Notes: generated from the letters alone by a model not told the origin. Counted from the stretch's first letter, positions 1-7,991 are shown. The stretch: DNA of 18,790 nt from Candidatus Zambryskibacteria bacterium CG10_big_fil_rev_8_21_14_0_10_34_34 (GCA_002771075.1 PCXM01000039.1:1-18790); one strand, 5' to 3'. A program made the numbers and translations.

Positions 1-1
1 T

Positions 2-3000
2 TTTCATGATGGACCTCCTTTTGCTACCGGTGCGCCACATTATGGTCATTTGGTTGGGAGTGTGATGAAAGATGTTATTCCTCGTTATCAAACAATGAAA
101 GGGCGTTTTGTGGAAAGACAGTGGGGTTGGGATACTCACGGTCTGCCTATTGAAAACATTGTTGAAAAAGAATTAGGCACTAAAAGTAAAAAAGAAATTG
201 AGGAGATAGGCATTGGGAAATTTAACAATCTTTGTAGAGAGAAGATTTTTACTTATATAGATGTATGGAATAAATTTATTCCACGTTTTGGACGCTGGGT
301 AAATATGGATAATCCTTACATCACTATGGAATCTACTTATATGGAGTCAGAATGGTGGGCTTTCAAAGAGTTATTTAATAAAGGTTTGATTTATAAAGAC
401 TATAGGTCAATGCATATTTGCCCGCGTTGTGAGACTACTTTAGCTCAAGCAGAAGTGGCTGAAGGATACAAAGATATTAAAGATATTGCCGTAATCGCCA
501 AATTTGAATTAGTGAATGAACCAAATACTTTTGTTTTGGCTTGGACCACTACACCGTGGACATTGCCTGGCAATGTCGCTTTGGCTGTGGGAGAAGATAT
601 TGACTATATTCAAAATAAAGATAATTTAATTTTTGCAAAAAATCTTTTAGAAAAAATAGAAGGGGTATCTAAAGAAATAAAAAAAGAATTTAAAGGTAAA
701 GAACTTTTGGGTAAATCATACAAACCTCTTTTTGATGATTATTATAATGATGAAAAACTTCCAAACAGAAAAAATGGCTGGAAAATATATGCAGCGGATT
801 TTGTTACTGTTGAGAGTGGTACTGGTGTAGTTCATATTGCTCCCGCTTTTGGAGAAGATGATATGGAGCTTGGTAAAAAAGAGAAATTACCTTTTGTTCA
901 ACATGTATGGATGGACGGTATTATAAGACCAGAAGTTAAAGAATTGGCCGGACTCTCTGTTAAACCAAAAGATGACTCTCAAAAAACGGATGTTGAAGTT
1001 TTAAAAATTTTAGCTCAAAAAGGACTTCTCTTTTCTAAAGAAAAATATGAACATTCATATCCACATTGTTGGAGGTGTGAGACACCGCTTTTAAATTATG
1101 CTACCTCTTCTTGGTTTGTCTCTGTCACAAAAATAAAAAAAGATCTTTTAAAATATGCAGAAAATATAAATTGGCAACCTAAACATCTCAAAGAAGGACG
1201 CTCTCATGATTGGTTAGAAAATGCTCGGGATTGGTCTATCAGCAGGCAACGTTTTTGGGCCAACACTATTCCTGTTTGGGAAAACGAAAAAACAGAAGAA
1301 AGACTCGTTATCGGTTCGGTCGCAGAACTTCAAAAATATACTAAAAAAAGTGGTAATAAATATTTTATAATGCGACACGCTGAAGCAGAGCAAAATCTGA
1401 CAGATTTGATAAATGCCGATATTAAAAATGTTTTTCACTTAACAGAAGAAGGCAAAAAACAAGCGACTGTGGCGGCTCAAGATATAAAGTCAGAAAAGAT
1501 CAATCTTATAATCTCCTCACCTTTTGATAGGTGTAAAGAAACTGTCGCTATAATTCAAAAAGCTCTTGATTTGGATGATGATAAAGTCATCTACGATGAA
1601 AAAATTGCCGAGCTTCAAGCTGGAGCTGAATATGAGGGTAAAACTTGGACTGATTATTTAAAATTTTTCAAAAATCATAAAGAAAGATTTGAAAAAGCTC
1701 CGATAGGTGGAGAAACATTGCGAGATATTAATAAAAGAGCTGGAGATTTTTTATATCGTTTAGAAAAAGAATATGTTGATAAAAATATTTTAATTGTTAG
1801 TCACGATGGTGTTTTGAAGGCTTTTCAAGATGTCTCTGTAGGAGCGGATTTTAAGACTCATATTAAAATGAAAGAAGAGTTGGGTTATAAATCAAAATAT
1901 GCTGAATATAGAAAATTAAATTTCACTCCCTTGCCTCACAATGAAAATTATGAACTTGATTTACATCGACCATATATTGACGAAGTAGAGCTGGTTGATG
2001 ATAAGGGGAGAGTATTTAAAAGAGTGACCGATGTTTTGGACACTTGGTTTGATTCTGGGTCTGTGCCTTTTTCTTCTTATCACTATCCGTTTGAAAATAA
2101 AGAAGAAGTAGAGGCTCGTATACCAGCAGATTTTATTGCCGAAGGTCTTGATCAGATTAGCAAATGGTTTTATTATCAGCATGTTTTTTCTACTGGTTTG
2201 TTTGGCAAACAAATATTTAACAATGTTATTGTCAATGGCATTGTTTTGGCCGAAGATGGCAAAAAAATGTCCAAAAGATTACAAAACTATACAGACCCAG
2301 CTATTATAGTTGATAAATACGGAGCTGATAGTTTGAGATATTATTTGATATCCACTCCTGTGGTAAAGGCGGAAGATTTGAACTTTTCTGAAAAAGGAGT
2401 AGCTGAAATATCTAAAAAAGTAATTTCAAAACTTGAAAACGTGCTTTCATTTTATGAAATGTATCGTCCCGCTACCGAAATTGCCGAGTTTGAAAGCAAG
2501 AAACCTATCCAATTGAAGGCACATCATATTTTGGACAAATGGATTTTAATCAGATTAAATGAATTTCACAGAGAAGTAACGACCTCACTTGATGATTTTA
2601 ATATTTACAACGCCACTCGCCCTATACTAGATTTTATTGATGACCTTTCTACTTGGTATATTCGTCGCTCTAGAGATAGGTTTAAATCTGAAGATATTGA
2701 AGATGCTGTAAGTATAAAAGACAGAAATAATGCCTTAGCTACCACTCATTATGTGCTTTTAAATCTTTCTAAACATATGGCGCCGTTTGTTCCATTTTTT
2801 GCAGAAAATATATATTTAAAATTAAAATCAGCAGAAGCTCCAGAGAGCGTTCATCTTTGTGATTGGCCTAAAGACGGGGAAGTAGATGAAGAAATTTTGC
2901 AAAATATGATAGAAGTGAGAAAAATAGTTTCTATCGCTTTGGAGAAGAGGATGTCATCTGGTATAAAAGTGCGCCAACCTTTAAGCGAATTAAAAATTAA

Positions 3001-3373
3001 AAATAAAAAGCTAGAAGGTAAAGAAGAATATTTGAAACTTATCAAAGATGAAATAAATATCAAAAATATTACTTTTGATAACAAATTAGAAGAAGAGGTA
3101 GAGTTAGACACAAAGATTACTTTAGAACTTAAAAAAGAAGGAAACACCAGAGATTTGATAAGGGCTATTCAAATATTGAGAAAAGAAAAGATTTTGGCGC
3201 CGTCTGATAAAATAAAACTTTTGATAGAAACAAACGAAGCAGGAAAAGAATTTTTTAGTTCTGTTTTAAAGGAAATAAAAAAACCTACCAATATTGAAGA
3301 GGTTCTTTTTACTGAAAATGATGGAGGAGAAATTGATATTGATAGATTAAAATTTAAATTAAAAATTAAATAA
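2..3373 (+). CDS. ileS: Isoleucyl-tRNA synthetase (IleS2 type) with inserted histidine phosphatase domain, 5' partial
   Basis: Charges tRNA-Ile with isoleucine in the cytosol. The reading frame is open from base 2, so the true start lies upstream; the TTG at 50 is internal because DGPPFATG and the HIGH-class motif HYGH (38-49) precede it. Next come GWDTHGLPIE, the CP1 zinc motif CPRCE (about 420), the editing-domain blocks TTTPWTLPGN (about 545) and GTGVVHIAPAFGEDD (about 820), HCWRCETPLL, DWSISRQRFW (about 1230), DLHRPY (1958-1975), DTWFDSG, KMSKR (2264-2278) and an anticodon-binding alpha-helical region. The motif set and length suit the eukaryote-like IleS2 class. The oddity is a segment of about 198 codons (about 1355-1948) resembling a histidine phosphatase: RHAEAEQN, SSPFDRCKETV, a conserved Glu in IAELQAG, and VSHDGV. 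recO follows 14 nt after the stop, suggesting an operon. Identity is near certain; the role of the insert is unknown. Confidence 0.97.
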   Translation, partial: FHDGPPFATGAPHYGHLVGSVMKDVIPRYQTMKGRFVERQWGWDTHGLPIENIVEKELGTKSKKEIEEIGIGKFNNLCREKIFTYIDVWNKFIPRFGRWVNMDNPYITMESTYMESEWWAFKELFNKGLIYKDYRSMHICPRCETTLAQAEVAEGYKDIKDIAVIAKFELVNEPNTFVLAWTTTPWTLPGNVALAVGEDIDYIQNKDNLIFAKNLLEKIEGVSKEIKKEFKGKELLGKSYKPLFDDYYNDEKLPNRKNGWKIYAADFVTVESGTGVVHIAPAFGEDDMELGKKEKLPFVQHVWMDGIIRPEVKELAGLSVKPKDDSQKTDVEVLKILAQKGLLFSKEKYEHSYPHCWRCETPLLNYATSSWFVSVTKIKKDLLKYAENINWQPKHLKEGRSHDWLENARDWSISRQRFWANTIPVWENEKTEERLVIGSVAELQKYTKKSGNKYFIMRHAEAEQNLTDLINADIKNVFHLTEEGKKQATVAAQDIKSEKINLIISSPFDRCKETVAIIQKALDLDDDKVIYDEKIAELQAGAEYEGKTWTDYLKFFKNHKERFEKAPIGGETLRDINKRAGDFLYRLEKEYVDKNILIVSHDGVLKAFQDVSVGADFKTHIKMKEELGYKSKYAEYRKLNFTPLPHNENYELDLHRPYIDEVELVDDKGRVFKRVTDVLDTWFDSGSVPFSSYHYPFENKEEVEARIPADFIAEGLDQISKWFYYQHVFSTGLFGKQIFNNVIVNGIVLAEDGKKMSKRLQNYTDPAIIVDKYGADSLRYYLISTPVVKAEDLNFSEKGVAEISKKVISKLENVLSFYEMYRPATEIAEFESKKPIQLKAHHILDKWILIRLNEFHREVTTSLDDFNIYNATRPILDFIDDLSTWYIRRSRDRFKSEDIEDAVSIKDRNNALATTHYVLLNLSKHMAPFVPFFAENIYLKLKSAEAPESVHLCDWPKDGEVDEEILQNMIEVRKIVSIALEKRMSSGIKVRQPLSELKIKNKKLEGKEEYLKLIKDEINIKNITFDNKLEEEVELDTKITLELKKEGNTRDLIRAIQILRKEKILAPSDKIKLLIETNEAGKEFFSSVLKEIKKPTNIEEVLFTENDGGEIDIDRLKFKLKIK
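1355..1948 (+). other. Histidine phosphatase-like domain embedded in IleRS
   Basis: This in-frame domain lies inside ileS. It has the sequence signature of the histidine phosphatase/phosphoglycerate mutase superfamily: the nucleophile motif RHA (Arg codon 1373, His codon 1376), a second Arg in SPFDRC (1529), an acidic residue in IAELQAGAEYEG (Glu codon 1610), GGETL, and the second catalytic His in IVSHDGV (1802). All the usual catalytic residues are therefore present, so the domain may be active. It replaces the short zinc-knuckle-like linker normally found between GSVEEL and DLHRPY in IleS2 enzymes. The flanks VIGSVAELQKYTKKSG and YELDLHRPYIDEV are ordinary IleRS sequence, so the insertion is clean. 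Substrate is unknown. Confidence 0.88.
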
Positions 3374-3387
3374 TCTATTTAATTTTT

Positions 3388-3966
3388 ATGTATAGAAAGT
3401 ATCACACTAAAGGTATTGTTATTTCCAGCAAAATAGAAGGAGATAGCAATAAGAGGATAAATATATTTACCGAAAGTTTTGGTCTTTTGAATGCTCGAGT
3501 GCAGGGGGGTAGAAATATTCATTCTAAACTTCGTGGCAGCTCTCAAGATTTTTCATTTGGAGATTTTTCTTTGATTAGTGGTAAGACTGGTTGGAAAGTG
3601 GTCAGTAGTAGGGCCGAGCAAAATTTTTATGAAGTTTTTAGAAATTCTCCATCTAAGCTAAAAATTGTTAATAATATTTTGAATTTGATTAAGAAATTAG
3701 TATTTGAAGAAGAAGCCCATACCCCGCTTTTTTCCGTTGTTTTAAATTTCCTAAACTTTTTGATAACAGCCAAAGAACAAGACATTGCTCTTTCCGAATA
3801 TCTTACTCTTTTACGCATTTTACATATACTTGGATTTATGAGGCACGATCCAGAATTTTCAATTCCCATCTCTTCTTCTGAAATTAAATCCAAAGATTTG
3901 GAAGCTATTGCCCCCAAGCGTTCTTCTGTAATTAAACTAATAAACGAATCTCTAAAGGCGATATAA
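3388..3966 (+). CDS. recO: RecO recombination mediator, short form
   Basis: RecO helps load RecA onto SSB-coated single-stranded DNA in the RecFOR pathway. The N-terminus reads as the RecO OB fold: YHTKGIVISSK, then NIFTESFGLLNARVQGGRNIHSKLRG, corresponding to the usual block in which the chain asks for fast DNA-binding residues (K/R after GG). The helical C-terminal part begins at about residue 85 and contains LTLLRILHILGFMRHDPEF. The protein is 192 residues, against roughly 240 for typical bacterial RecO. It lacks the CxxC zinc-finger cysteines and the final helices seen in many homologues. It follows ileS by 14 nt with no promoter or Shine-Dalgarno visible, so it is probably cotranscribed. 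RecA and SSB, its expected partners, are encoded elsewhere in the window. Assigned from the N-terminal pattern; moderately high confidence. Confidence 0.8.
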   Translation: MYRKYHTKGIVISSKIEGDSNKRINIFTESFGLLNARVQGGRNIHSKLRGSSQDFSFGDFSLISGKTGWKVVSSRAEQNFYEVFRNSPSKLKIVNNILNLIKKLVFEEEAHTPLFSVVLNFLNFLITAKEQDIALSEYLTLLRILHILGFMRHDPEFSIPISSSEIKSKDLEAIAPKRSSVIKLINESLKAI

Positions 3967-4005
3967 AAACCTCCTACGCACTTCGAGTTGTTTTTGCATA
4001 ATTTA

Positions 4006-4014
4006 TGATATAAT
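4006..4014 (+). promoter_or_regulatory. Extended -10 promoter of hicB-hicA (first pair)
   Basis: TGATATAAT gives a TGn extension plus a perfect TATAAT (4009-4014). No good -35 box sits at the right distance. Only 9 nt separate the box from the ATG at 4024, so transcription is expected to start within a few bases of the start codon. Confidence 0.7.
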
Positions 4015-4023
4015 ACACTTGTT

Positions 4024-4272
4024 ATGGAAAAACGACTTACATATAATGTTCAAATAGAGAGGGATGAAGACGGTATCTATGTGGTATCGGTGCCTGCTTT
4101 ACCTGGATGTTTTACTCAAGGAAGGACTTTTGATGAAGCTCTTAAAATGGCTCAAGAGGCAATTTTTGAATTTGTTAGTGTGCTGATAGATAGAGGTAAG
4201 AGTATTCCAGTTGAAAAATCTCGAGTTAGTCCTTTTGTTGTAAGCATAATGTCTCCAAAAGTATTAGTTTAA
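4024..4272 (+). CDS. hicB: HicB-like antitoxin (first pair)
   Basis: Small 82-residue protein with the HicB partial-RNase-H-like fold signature: YNVQIERDEDGIYVVSVPALPGCFTQG followed by the helix TFDEALKMAQEAIFEFV. HicB proteins neutralise the HicA mRNA interferase by covering its active site. The chain ends soon after the core (PVEKSRVSPFVVSIMSPKVLV) and has no obvious C-terminal ribbon-helix-helix or HTH domain, so it may not act as a DNA-binding autorepressor. hicA starts 7 nt after its stop, which supports the pair. The start at 4024 fits the extended -10 box 9 nt upstream. Solitary HicB-fold proteins exist, but the HicA neighbour makes the antitoxin reading likely. Confidence 0.85.
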   Translation: MEKRLTYNVQIERDEDGIYVVSVPALPGCFTQGRTFDEALKMAQEAIFEFVSVLIDRGKSIPVEKSRVSPFVVSIMSPKVLV

Positions 4273-4279
4273 TTTAAAA

Positions 4280-4504
4280 ATGGGTCGTTTAAAACAAATA
4301 AAACCCAGAGAACTTGTTAAAGCCCTTAAACAAGTTGGTTTTGAAGAATATAATCAACGTGGAAGCCATTTAATTTTAGTTAACGAAGAACGTGATCTTC
4401 AAACATCCGTGCCTATACATACTGGTGATATTGGTCGCGGACTTTTAAAAAATATTTTAAAACAAGTTAAATTAACAGAAGAAGAATTTAAAGAACTTTT
4501 GTAA
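4280..4504 (+). CDS. hicA: HicA-like mRNA interferase toxin (first pair)
   Basis: 74-residue protein with the dsRBD-like HicA fold: ELVKALKQVGFEEYNQRGSHLIL, then SVPIHTGDIGRGLLKNILKQVKLTEEEF. HicA toxins cleave mRNA independently of the ribosome using a conserved His, seen here in the GSH motif, which is intact. It lies 7 nt downstream of its antitoxin, in antitoxin-first order. No Shine-Dalgarno precedes the ATG (TTTAAAA). Nothing suggests decay, so the module is probably functional. Confidence 0.85.
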   Translation: MGRLKQIKPRELVKALKQVGFEEYNQRGSHLILVNEERDLQTSVPIHTGDIGRGLLKNILKQVKLTEEEFKELL

Positions 4505-4540
4505 GTTTAATATCAAAAATTATCATAGTAGATTTACTCG

Positions 4541-4549
4541 TGTTATAAT
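4541..4549 (+). promoter_or_regulatory. Extended -10 promoter of the surface-protein gene
   Basis: TGTTATAAT contains TGn plus TATAAT (4544-4549). Transcription should start near 4556, about 26 nt before the ATG at 4582. That makes this leader longer than for most genes here. No clear -35 box. Confidence 0.6.
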
Positions 4550-4552
4550 AAG

Positions 4553-4581
4553 GTCGAACTCTAATCGACGTATTGTTCGAC
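4553..4581 (+). repeat. 7-bp inverted repeat abutting the start codon of the surface-protein gene
   Basis: GTCGAAC (4553-4559) and GTTCGAC (4575-4581) are perfect inverted copies separated by 15 nt. The right arm ends at the base before ATG 4582, and the left arm overlaps the predicted transcription start. It could be a DNA operator or a hairpin occluding the start; short enough that chance is possible. Confidence 0.45.
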
Positions 4582-6561
4582 ATGATTTCGCAAAATCAGA
4601 TGCAATATAATGATGAAAAAAAGGAAAAGTTAGATAATCTTGAAAGAAAACTTTATTCAAGGAATGCTCCAAATATAATAGAAAACAAAACTTTATCAAA
4701 ACCACTTGCTCATTCTGGTATGGAAGAGATAGAGGAAGAAGAAGTAAAAGAGAGTTGGCAAAATCCTGAAGCTAGTAGTTTTGATGAGATGGCCTCTAAA
4801 GTATCAAAAATGGCAGGTAAAAAACATAACTTTGTAAATAAAATATTTATTTTTTCAATAGCTTTTTTTGTGCTTGCTTCGGCTATAGCCGCTTTTGTTT
4901 TTTTGGGTGGTGTTAATTTGGTTTCCTCAAAAAATGTAGATATCAAAATTGTTGGACCTATATCTGTTGGTGGCGGTCAAGAAGTTTCTTTTGATGTCAA
5001 TATTATAAATAATAACAACATTGATCTTGATTCAGCTTCGCTTTTAATAGAATATCCAACTGGCACTAGGTCTCCTTATGATTTGACCAAAGAGCTTAGT
5101 CAAGAAAGATTTGCTCTAGATAAAATAAAATCTGGAGAAAATTACAATCAAAAAATTGAAGCTGTTTTCTTTGGAGAAAAAGAAGAATTAAAAGAGCTTA
5201 AGTTTTCTTTGGAATATAGAGTAGAAAATTCAAGTGCTATTTTTTATAAAGAAAAAGTGCACGAAATATCTATTAGTTCGGCTCCGGTCATTATTACTCC
5301 GACTTATCTAAAAGAAGTAACTTCAAACCAAGATATATCTTTTGATATAGAAATAGCTTCCAACTCTAAAGACAAAATAGATAACTTTTTAGTAAGAGTT
5401 GAATATCCATTTGGTTTTGTTTTTAAAGAATCAATTCCAAATACTTCTTTTGATGACAATGTTTGGAGATTTTCGGGACTTAATTCTGGGGACAAAAAAA
5501 CAATCAGAATCAATGGAAATATTATTGGACAAAACAATGAAGAGAGAGTTTTTAAGATTATCGTTGGCACTGCTAGTGAAAATGACGAGAGAATGATTGC
5601 TGTTCCATTTTCTCAATTAACCGAATCAGTTTTAGTAAAGAAATCTTTTATTGGGTTAGATATTTTCATTGGTGGCAAACGCGGTGACTTCGCGGGCAAA
5701 GGAGGTAGTCAGATTACCACTGATTTTATAGTTAGAAATAATTTACCGGGAGTATTGTTTAATACTTCTGTTGAAGTGGCTTTGAAGGGGGGCGCATTCA
5801 ATCAGCTCTCTGTTGTGGCGGGCAATGGATTTTTTCAATCATTTAATAATACGATTTTATGGGACAAAAGATCGGTTCCGACACTTTCAGAATTGAGACC
5901 CGGTATTGAAGAAAAATTATCTTTCAGATTATCACCTTTGTTGTATCAGGACATAGTGGGTGGAGCCAAACCAGAGATAGAGATGACCATCACCGCTAAA
6001 GGAGAAAGAGTTTTAGAATCGGGGTCAGTAGAGTATGTTTCTGCCATAGAAACAAGAAAAATAGTTTTAGCTACTGATTTGGCTTTATCATCAAAAGTTG
6101 TAAGAACTATTGGCAATATTGAAAACTCCGGACCAATACCGCCAAAAGCTGATGTTTTAACCACCTACACTATGATTTGGAATATTACTAATTCATTTAA
6201 TCAGGTCAGTAATGTAGAAGTGAGAGCTACTTTACCTTCTTATATAAAATGGACCAATATAAAAACACCAGCAAGTGAAATCTTTTCATTCAATCCGGTA
6301 ACCAATGAGGTTGTTTGGAATGTGGGCTCTGTTTTATCAAATACAGGTTTTGGTTCTACCAAAAAAGAAATTCAATTTCAATTAGAATTTTTGCCAAGCA
6401 CTAGTCAGATTGGGAAATCGCCGATGATTATGGGCGAAGCTATTTTATCGGGAATTGATAAAGTGACGGGATTGAAAGTAAACTCTAGTGCTCCAGCTGT
6501 GACCACTAGTTTCTCCGGAGATCCAAATTTTAAAATCGGAGATGATAAAGTTACGCAGTAA
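4582..6561 (+). CDS. Large single-pass membrane protein with Ig-like/adhesion-type extracellular repeats
   Basis: Not assigned to a named family. The protein has about 659 residues. It starts with a charged, disordered, probably cytosolic region of about 87 residues (MEEIEEEEVKE stretch). One transmembrane helix follows at about 88-113 (IFIFSIAFFVLASAIAAFVFLGG), then about 545 residues of extracellular beta-rich sequence. The exported part repeats beta-sandwich patterns of the DUF11/CARDB type, such as SASLLIEYPTGTRSPYD, NFLVRVEYPFGFVF and SNVEVRATLPSYIKW, with WNVGSV near the end. It probably contributes to the cell surface or to attachment. ATG 4582 was preferred to TTG 4573, which lies inside the inverted repeat just upstream. 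It has its own promoter, and glyQS follows 38 nt later. Topology is confident; function is inference. Confidence 0.75.
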   Translation: MISQNQMQYNDEKKEKLDNLERKLYSRNAPNIIENKTLSKPLAHSGMEEIEEEEVKESWQNPEASSFDEMASKVSKMAGKKHNFVNKIFIFSIAFFVLASAIAAFVFLGGVNLVSSKNVDIKIVGPISVGGGQEVSFDVNIINNNNIDLDSASLLIEYPTGTRSPYDLTKELSQERFALDKIKSGENYNQKIEAVFFGEKEELKELKFSLEYRVENSSAIFYKEKVHEISISSAPVIITPTYLKEVTSNQDISFDIEIASNSKDKIDNFLVRVEYPFGFVFKESIPNTSFDDNVWRFSGLNSGDKKTIRINGNIIGQNNEERVFKIIVGTASENDERMIAVPFSQLTESVLVKKSFIGLDIFIGGKRGDFAGKGGSQITTDFIVRNNLPGVLFNTSVEVALKGGAFNQLSVVAGNGFFQSFNNTILWDKRSVPTLSELRPGIEEKLSFRLSPLLYQDIVGGAKPEIEMTITAKGERVLESGSVEYVSAIETRKIVLATDLALSSKVVRTIGNIENSGPIPPKADVLTTYTMIWNITNSFNQVSNVEVRATLPSYIKWTNIKTPASEIFSFNPVTNEVVWNVGSVLSNTGFGSTKKEIQFQLEFLPSTSQIGKSPMIMGEAILSGIDKVTGLKVNSSAPAVTTSFSGDPNFKIGDDKVTQ

Positions 6562-6584
6562 AAAGTTCCCAATTTTAAAACTTG

Positions 6585-6593
6585 TGCTATATT
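6585..6593 (+). promoter_or_regulatory. Extended -10 promoter of glyQS
   Basis: TGCTATATT gives TGn plus TATATT (6588-6593). It is 6 nt before ATG 6600, predicting a leaderless mRNA. It also shows that the in-frame TTG at 6582 is upstream of transcription and cannot be the start. Confidence 0.6.
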
Positions 6594-6599
6594 TTTGTA

Positions 6600-7913
6600 A
6601 TGATAGAAAAAAACAACAAAATGGAAAAGATAGTCTCTCTTTGTAAACGAAGGGGCTTTGTCTTTCAGGGCTCGGAGATTTATGGGGGACTTGCTGGCAC
6701 TTGGGATTATGGACCATATGGGGTGGCTCTTAAAAATAATGTTAAAAATCTTTGGTTTAAAATGTTTGTAGAAGACAGGGAAGATATGTATGGTATGGAC
6801 GCGGCTATTATAATGAATTCTAAAGCTTGGGAAGCCAGTGGTCATATTTCCGGATTTTCTGACCCTTTAATAGATTGTAAAAAATGTGGACATCGTTTTC
6901 GTGTTGATCAAATTGAGAATAAAGAAAAATGTCCAGATTGTGGTGGAAAACTAGGAGAAGAGAGACAATTTAATATGATGTTTAAAACTTTTGTGGGGGC
7001 AACTGAAGACGAATCTGCCGTTTCTTATCTTAGACCAGAAACTGCTGGTGGTATGTTTGTTAACTTTAAAAATATATTAGATTCTCTTCACCCTAAGTTA
7101 CCTTTTGGTTTAGGTCAAATTGGTAAGGCTTTTAGAAATGAAATTGCTCCTCGTGATTTTGTATTTCGTTCAAGAGAATTTGAACAAATGGAAGTTGAAT
7201 ATTTTGTTAAGCCAGAGTGTTGGGAAGAATCTTTTAATGAATGGAAAAAAGTTATGCTTGATTGGTGTGAAGCTATCGGTCTTCAAAAGTCACACATCCA
7301 CGAACTAGAAGTGCTAGATGGAGAAAGGGCTCACTATTCAAAACGTACTATTGATTTTGAATTTGATTATTCTTTTGGTAGAAAAGAGTTATATGGTCTC
7401 GCTTATAGGACTGATTTTGATTTGAAAAGTCATTCGGCTAAGTCTGGTTTAGACTTGTCTTACTATGATGAAGAAACTAAAGAGAGATTTATTCCCCATG
7501 TTATAGAGCCCTCTTTGGGTGTTGATAGAACTATATTAGCTGTTTTGCTAGAAGCTTATACTGAAGATGACTTGGGGGGTGAAACTAGAGCTTATTTAAA
7601 ACTTTCTCCAAAATTGGCGCCAGTAAAAGTAGCGGTATTTCCACTTTTGAAAAACAAACCTGAATTGGTGGAAAAAGCTCGAGAAATTTATGAAATTTTG
7701 AAGAAAGAATTTAAATGTGAATTTGATGATAATGGAAACATAGGAAAGCGATACAGAAGACAAGATGAAATAGGCACACCGTTTTGTGTGACTGTAGATT
7801 TTGATACTTTAGAAAAAAAAGAAGGAATGACAGTCCGTGATCGCGATACTGGAAAACAAGAAAGAGTCCCTGAAGAGGATTTAATTTCTTTCCTGAAAGA
7901 AAAACTCTCTTAA
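6600..7913 (+). CDS. glyQS: Glycyl-tRNA synthetase, alpha2 (class II) type
   Basis: Charges tRNA-Gly. This is the single-chain dimeric form found in eukaryotes, archaea and some bacteria, not the alpha/beta tetramer. It begins with the typical block IVSLCKRRGFVFQGSEIYGG and WDYGPYGVALKNN. A zinc-ribbon-like insert CKKCGHRF...CPDCGGK follows at about residues 92-118, then class II motif 2 (AFRNEIAPRDFVFRSREFEQMEVEYF, in part) and motif 3 near VIEPSLGVDRTILAVLLEAY. The C-terminal anticodon-binding domain starts around KLAPVKVAVFPL and ends with VTVDFDTLEKKEGMTVRDRD. Length of 437 residues is normal for the family. The start is ATG 6600, placed by the -10 box 6 nt upstream; ATG 6621 is an alternative. 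No Shine-Dalgarno. Confidence 0.96.
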   Translation: MIEKNNKMEKIVSLCKRRGFVFQGSEIYGGLAGTWDYGPYGVALKNNVKNLWFKMFVEDREDMYGMDAAIIMNSKAWEASGHISGFSDPLIDCKKCGHRFRVDQIENKEKCPDCGGKLGEERQFNMMFKTFVGATEDESAVSYLRPETAGGMFVNFKNILDSLHPKLPFGLGQIGKAFRNEIAPRDFVFRSREFEQMEVEYFVKPECWEESFNEWKKVMLDWCEAIGLQKSHIHELEVLDGERAHYSKRTIDFEFDYSFGRKELYGLAYRTDFDLKSHSAKSGLDLSYYDEETKERFIPHVIEPSLGVDRTILAVLLEAYTEDDLGGETRAYLKLSPKLAPVKVAVFPLLKNKPELVEKAREIYEILKKEFKCEFDDNGNIGKRYRRQDEIGTPFCVTVDFDTLEKKEGMTVRDRDTGKQERVPEEDLISFLKEKLS

Positions 7914-7963
7914 ACATTGTGTCTTTAAAGAAATTTTTATGAATTTGATTTATTTTTGCATTC

Positions 7964-7982
7964 TGTAGCACATTGTGCTACA
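7964..7982 (+). promoter_or_regulatory. Palindromic operator over the promoter of the RHH/RelE-like toxin-antitoxin pair
   Basis: TGTAGCAC-ATT-GTGCTACA is a perfect 8+8 bp inverted repeat. Its right arm overlaps the extended -10 box TGCTACACT (7976-7984). Position and symmetry are those expected for autorepression by a dimeric ribbon-helix-helix antitoxin, encoded 9 nt downstream. Confidence 0.65.
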
Positions 7983-7984
7983 CT
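7976..7984 (+). promoter_or_regulatory. Extended -10 promoter of the RHH/RelE-like toxin-antitoxin pair
   Basis: TGCTACACT gives TGn plus TACACT (7979-7984). The ATG at 7992 is 7 nt further on, so the transcript is predicted to be leaderless. The TTG at 7956 and other upstream codons are excluded as starts. Confidence 0.55.
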
Positions 7985-7991
7985 TACAAAT

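Noticed and set aside
50..52. TTG as the start of ileS
   Set aside because: The frame is open upstream to base 2 and encodes the essential DGPPFATG and HYGH motifs, so the gene is truncated by the window edge.
6405..6845. 146-codon minus-strand open frame across the surface-protein/glyQS junction
   Set aside because: It overlaps two well-supported plus-strand genes and the glyQS promoter; no motif was seen.
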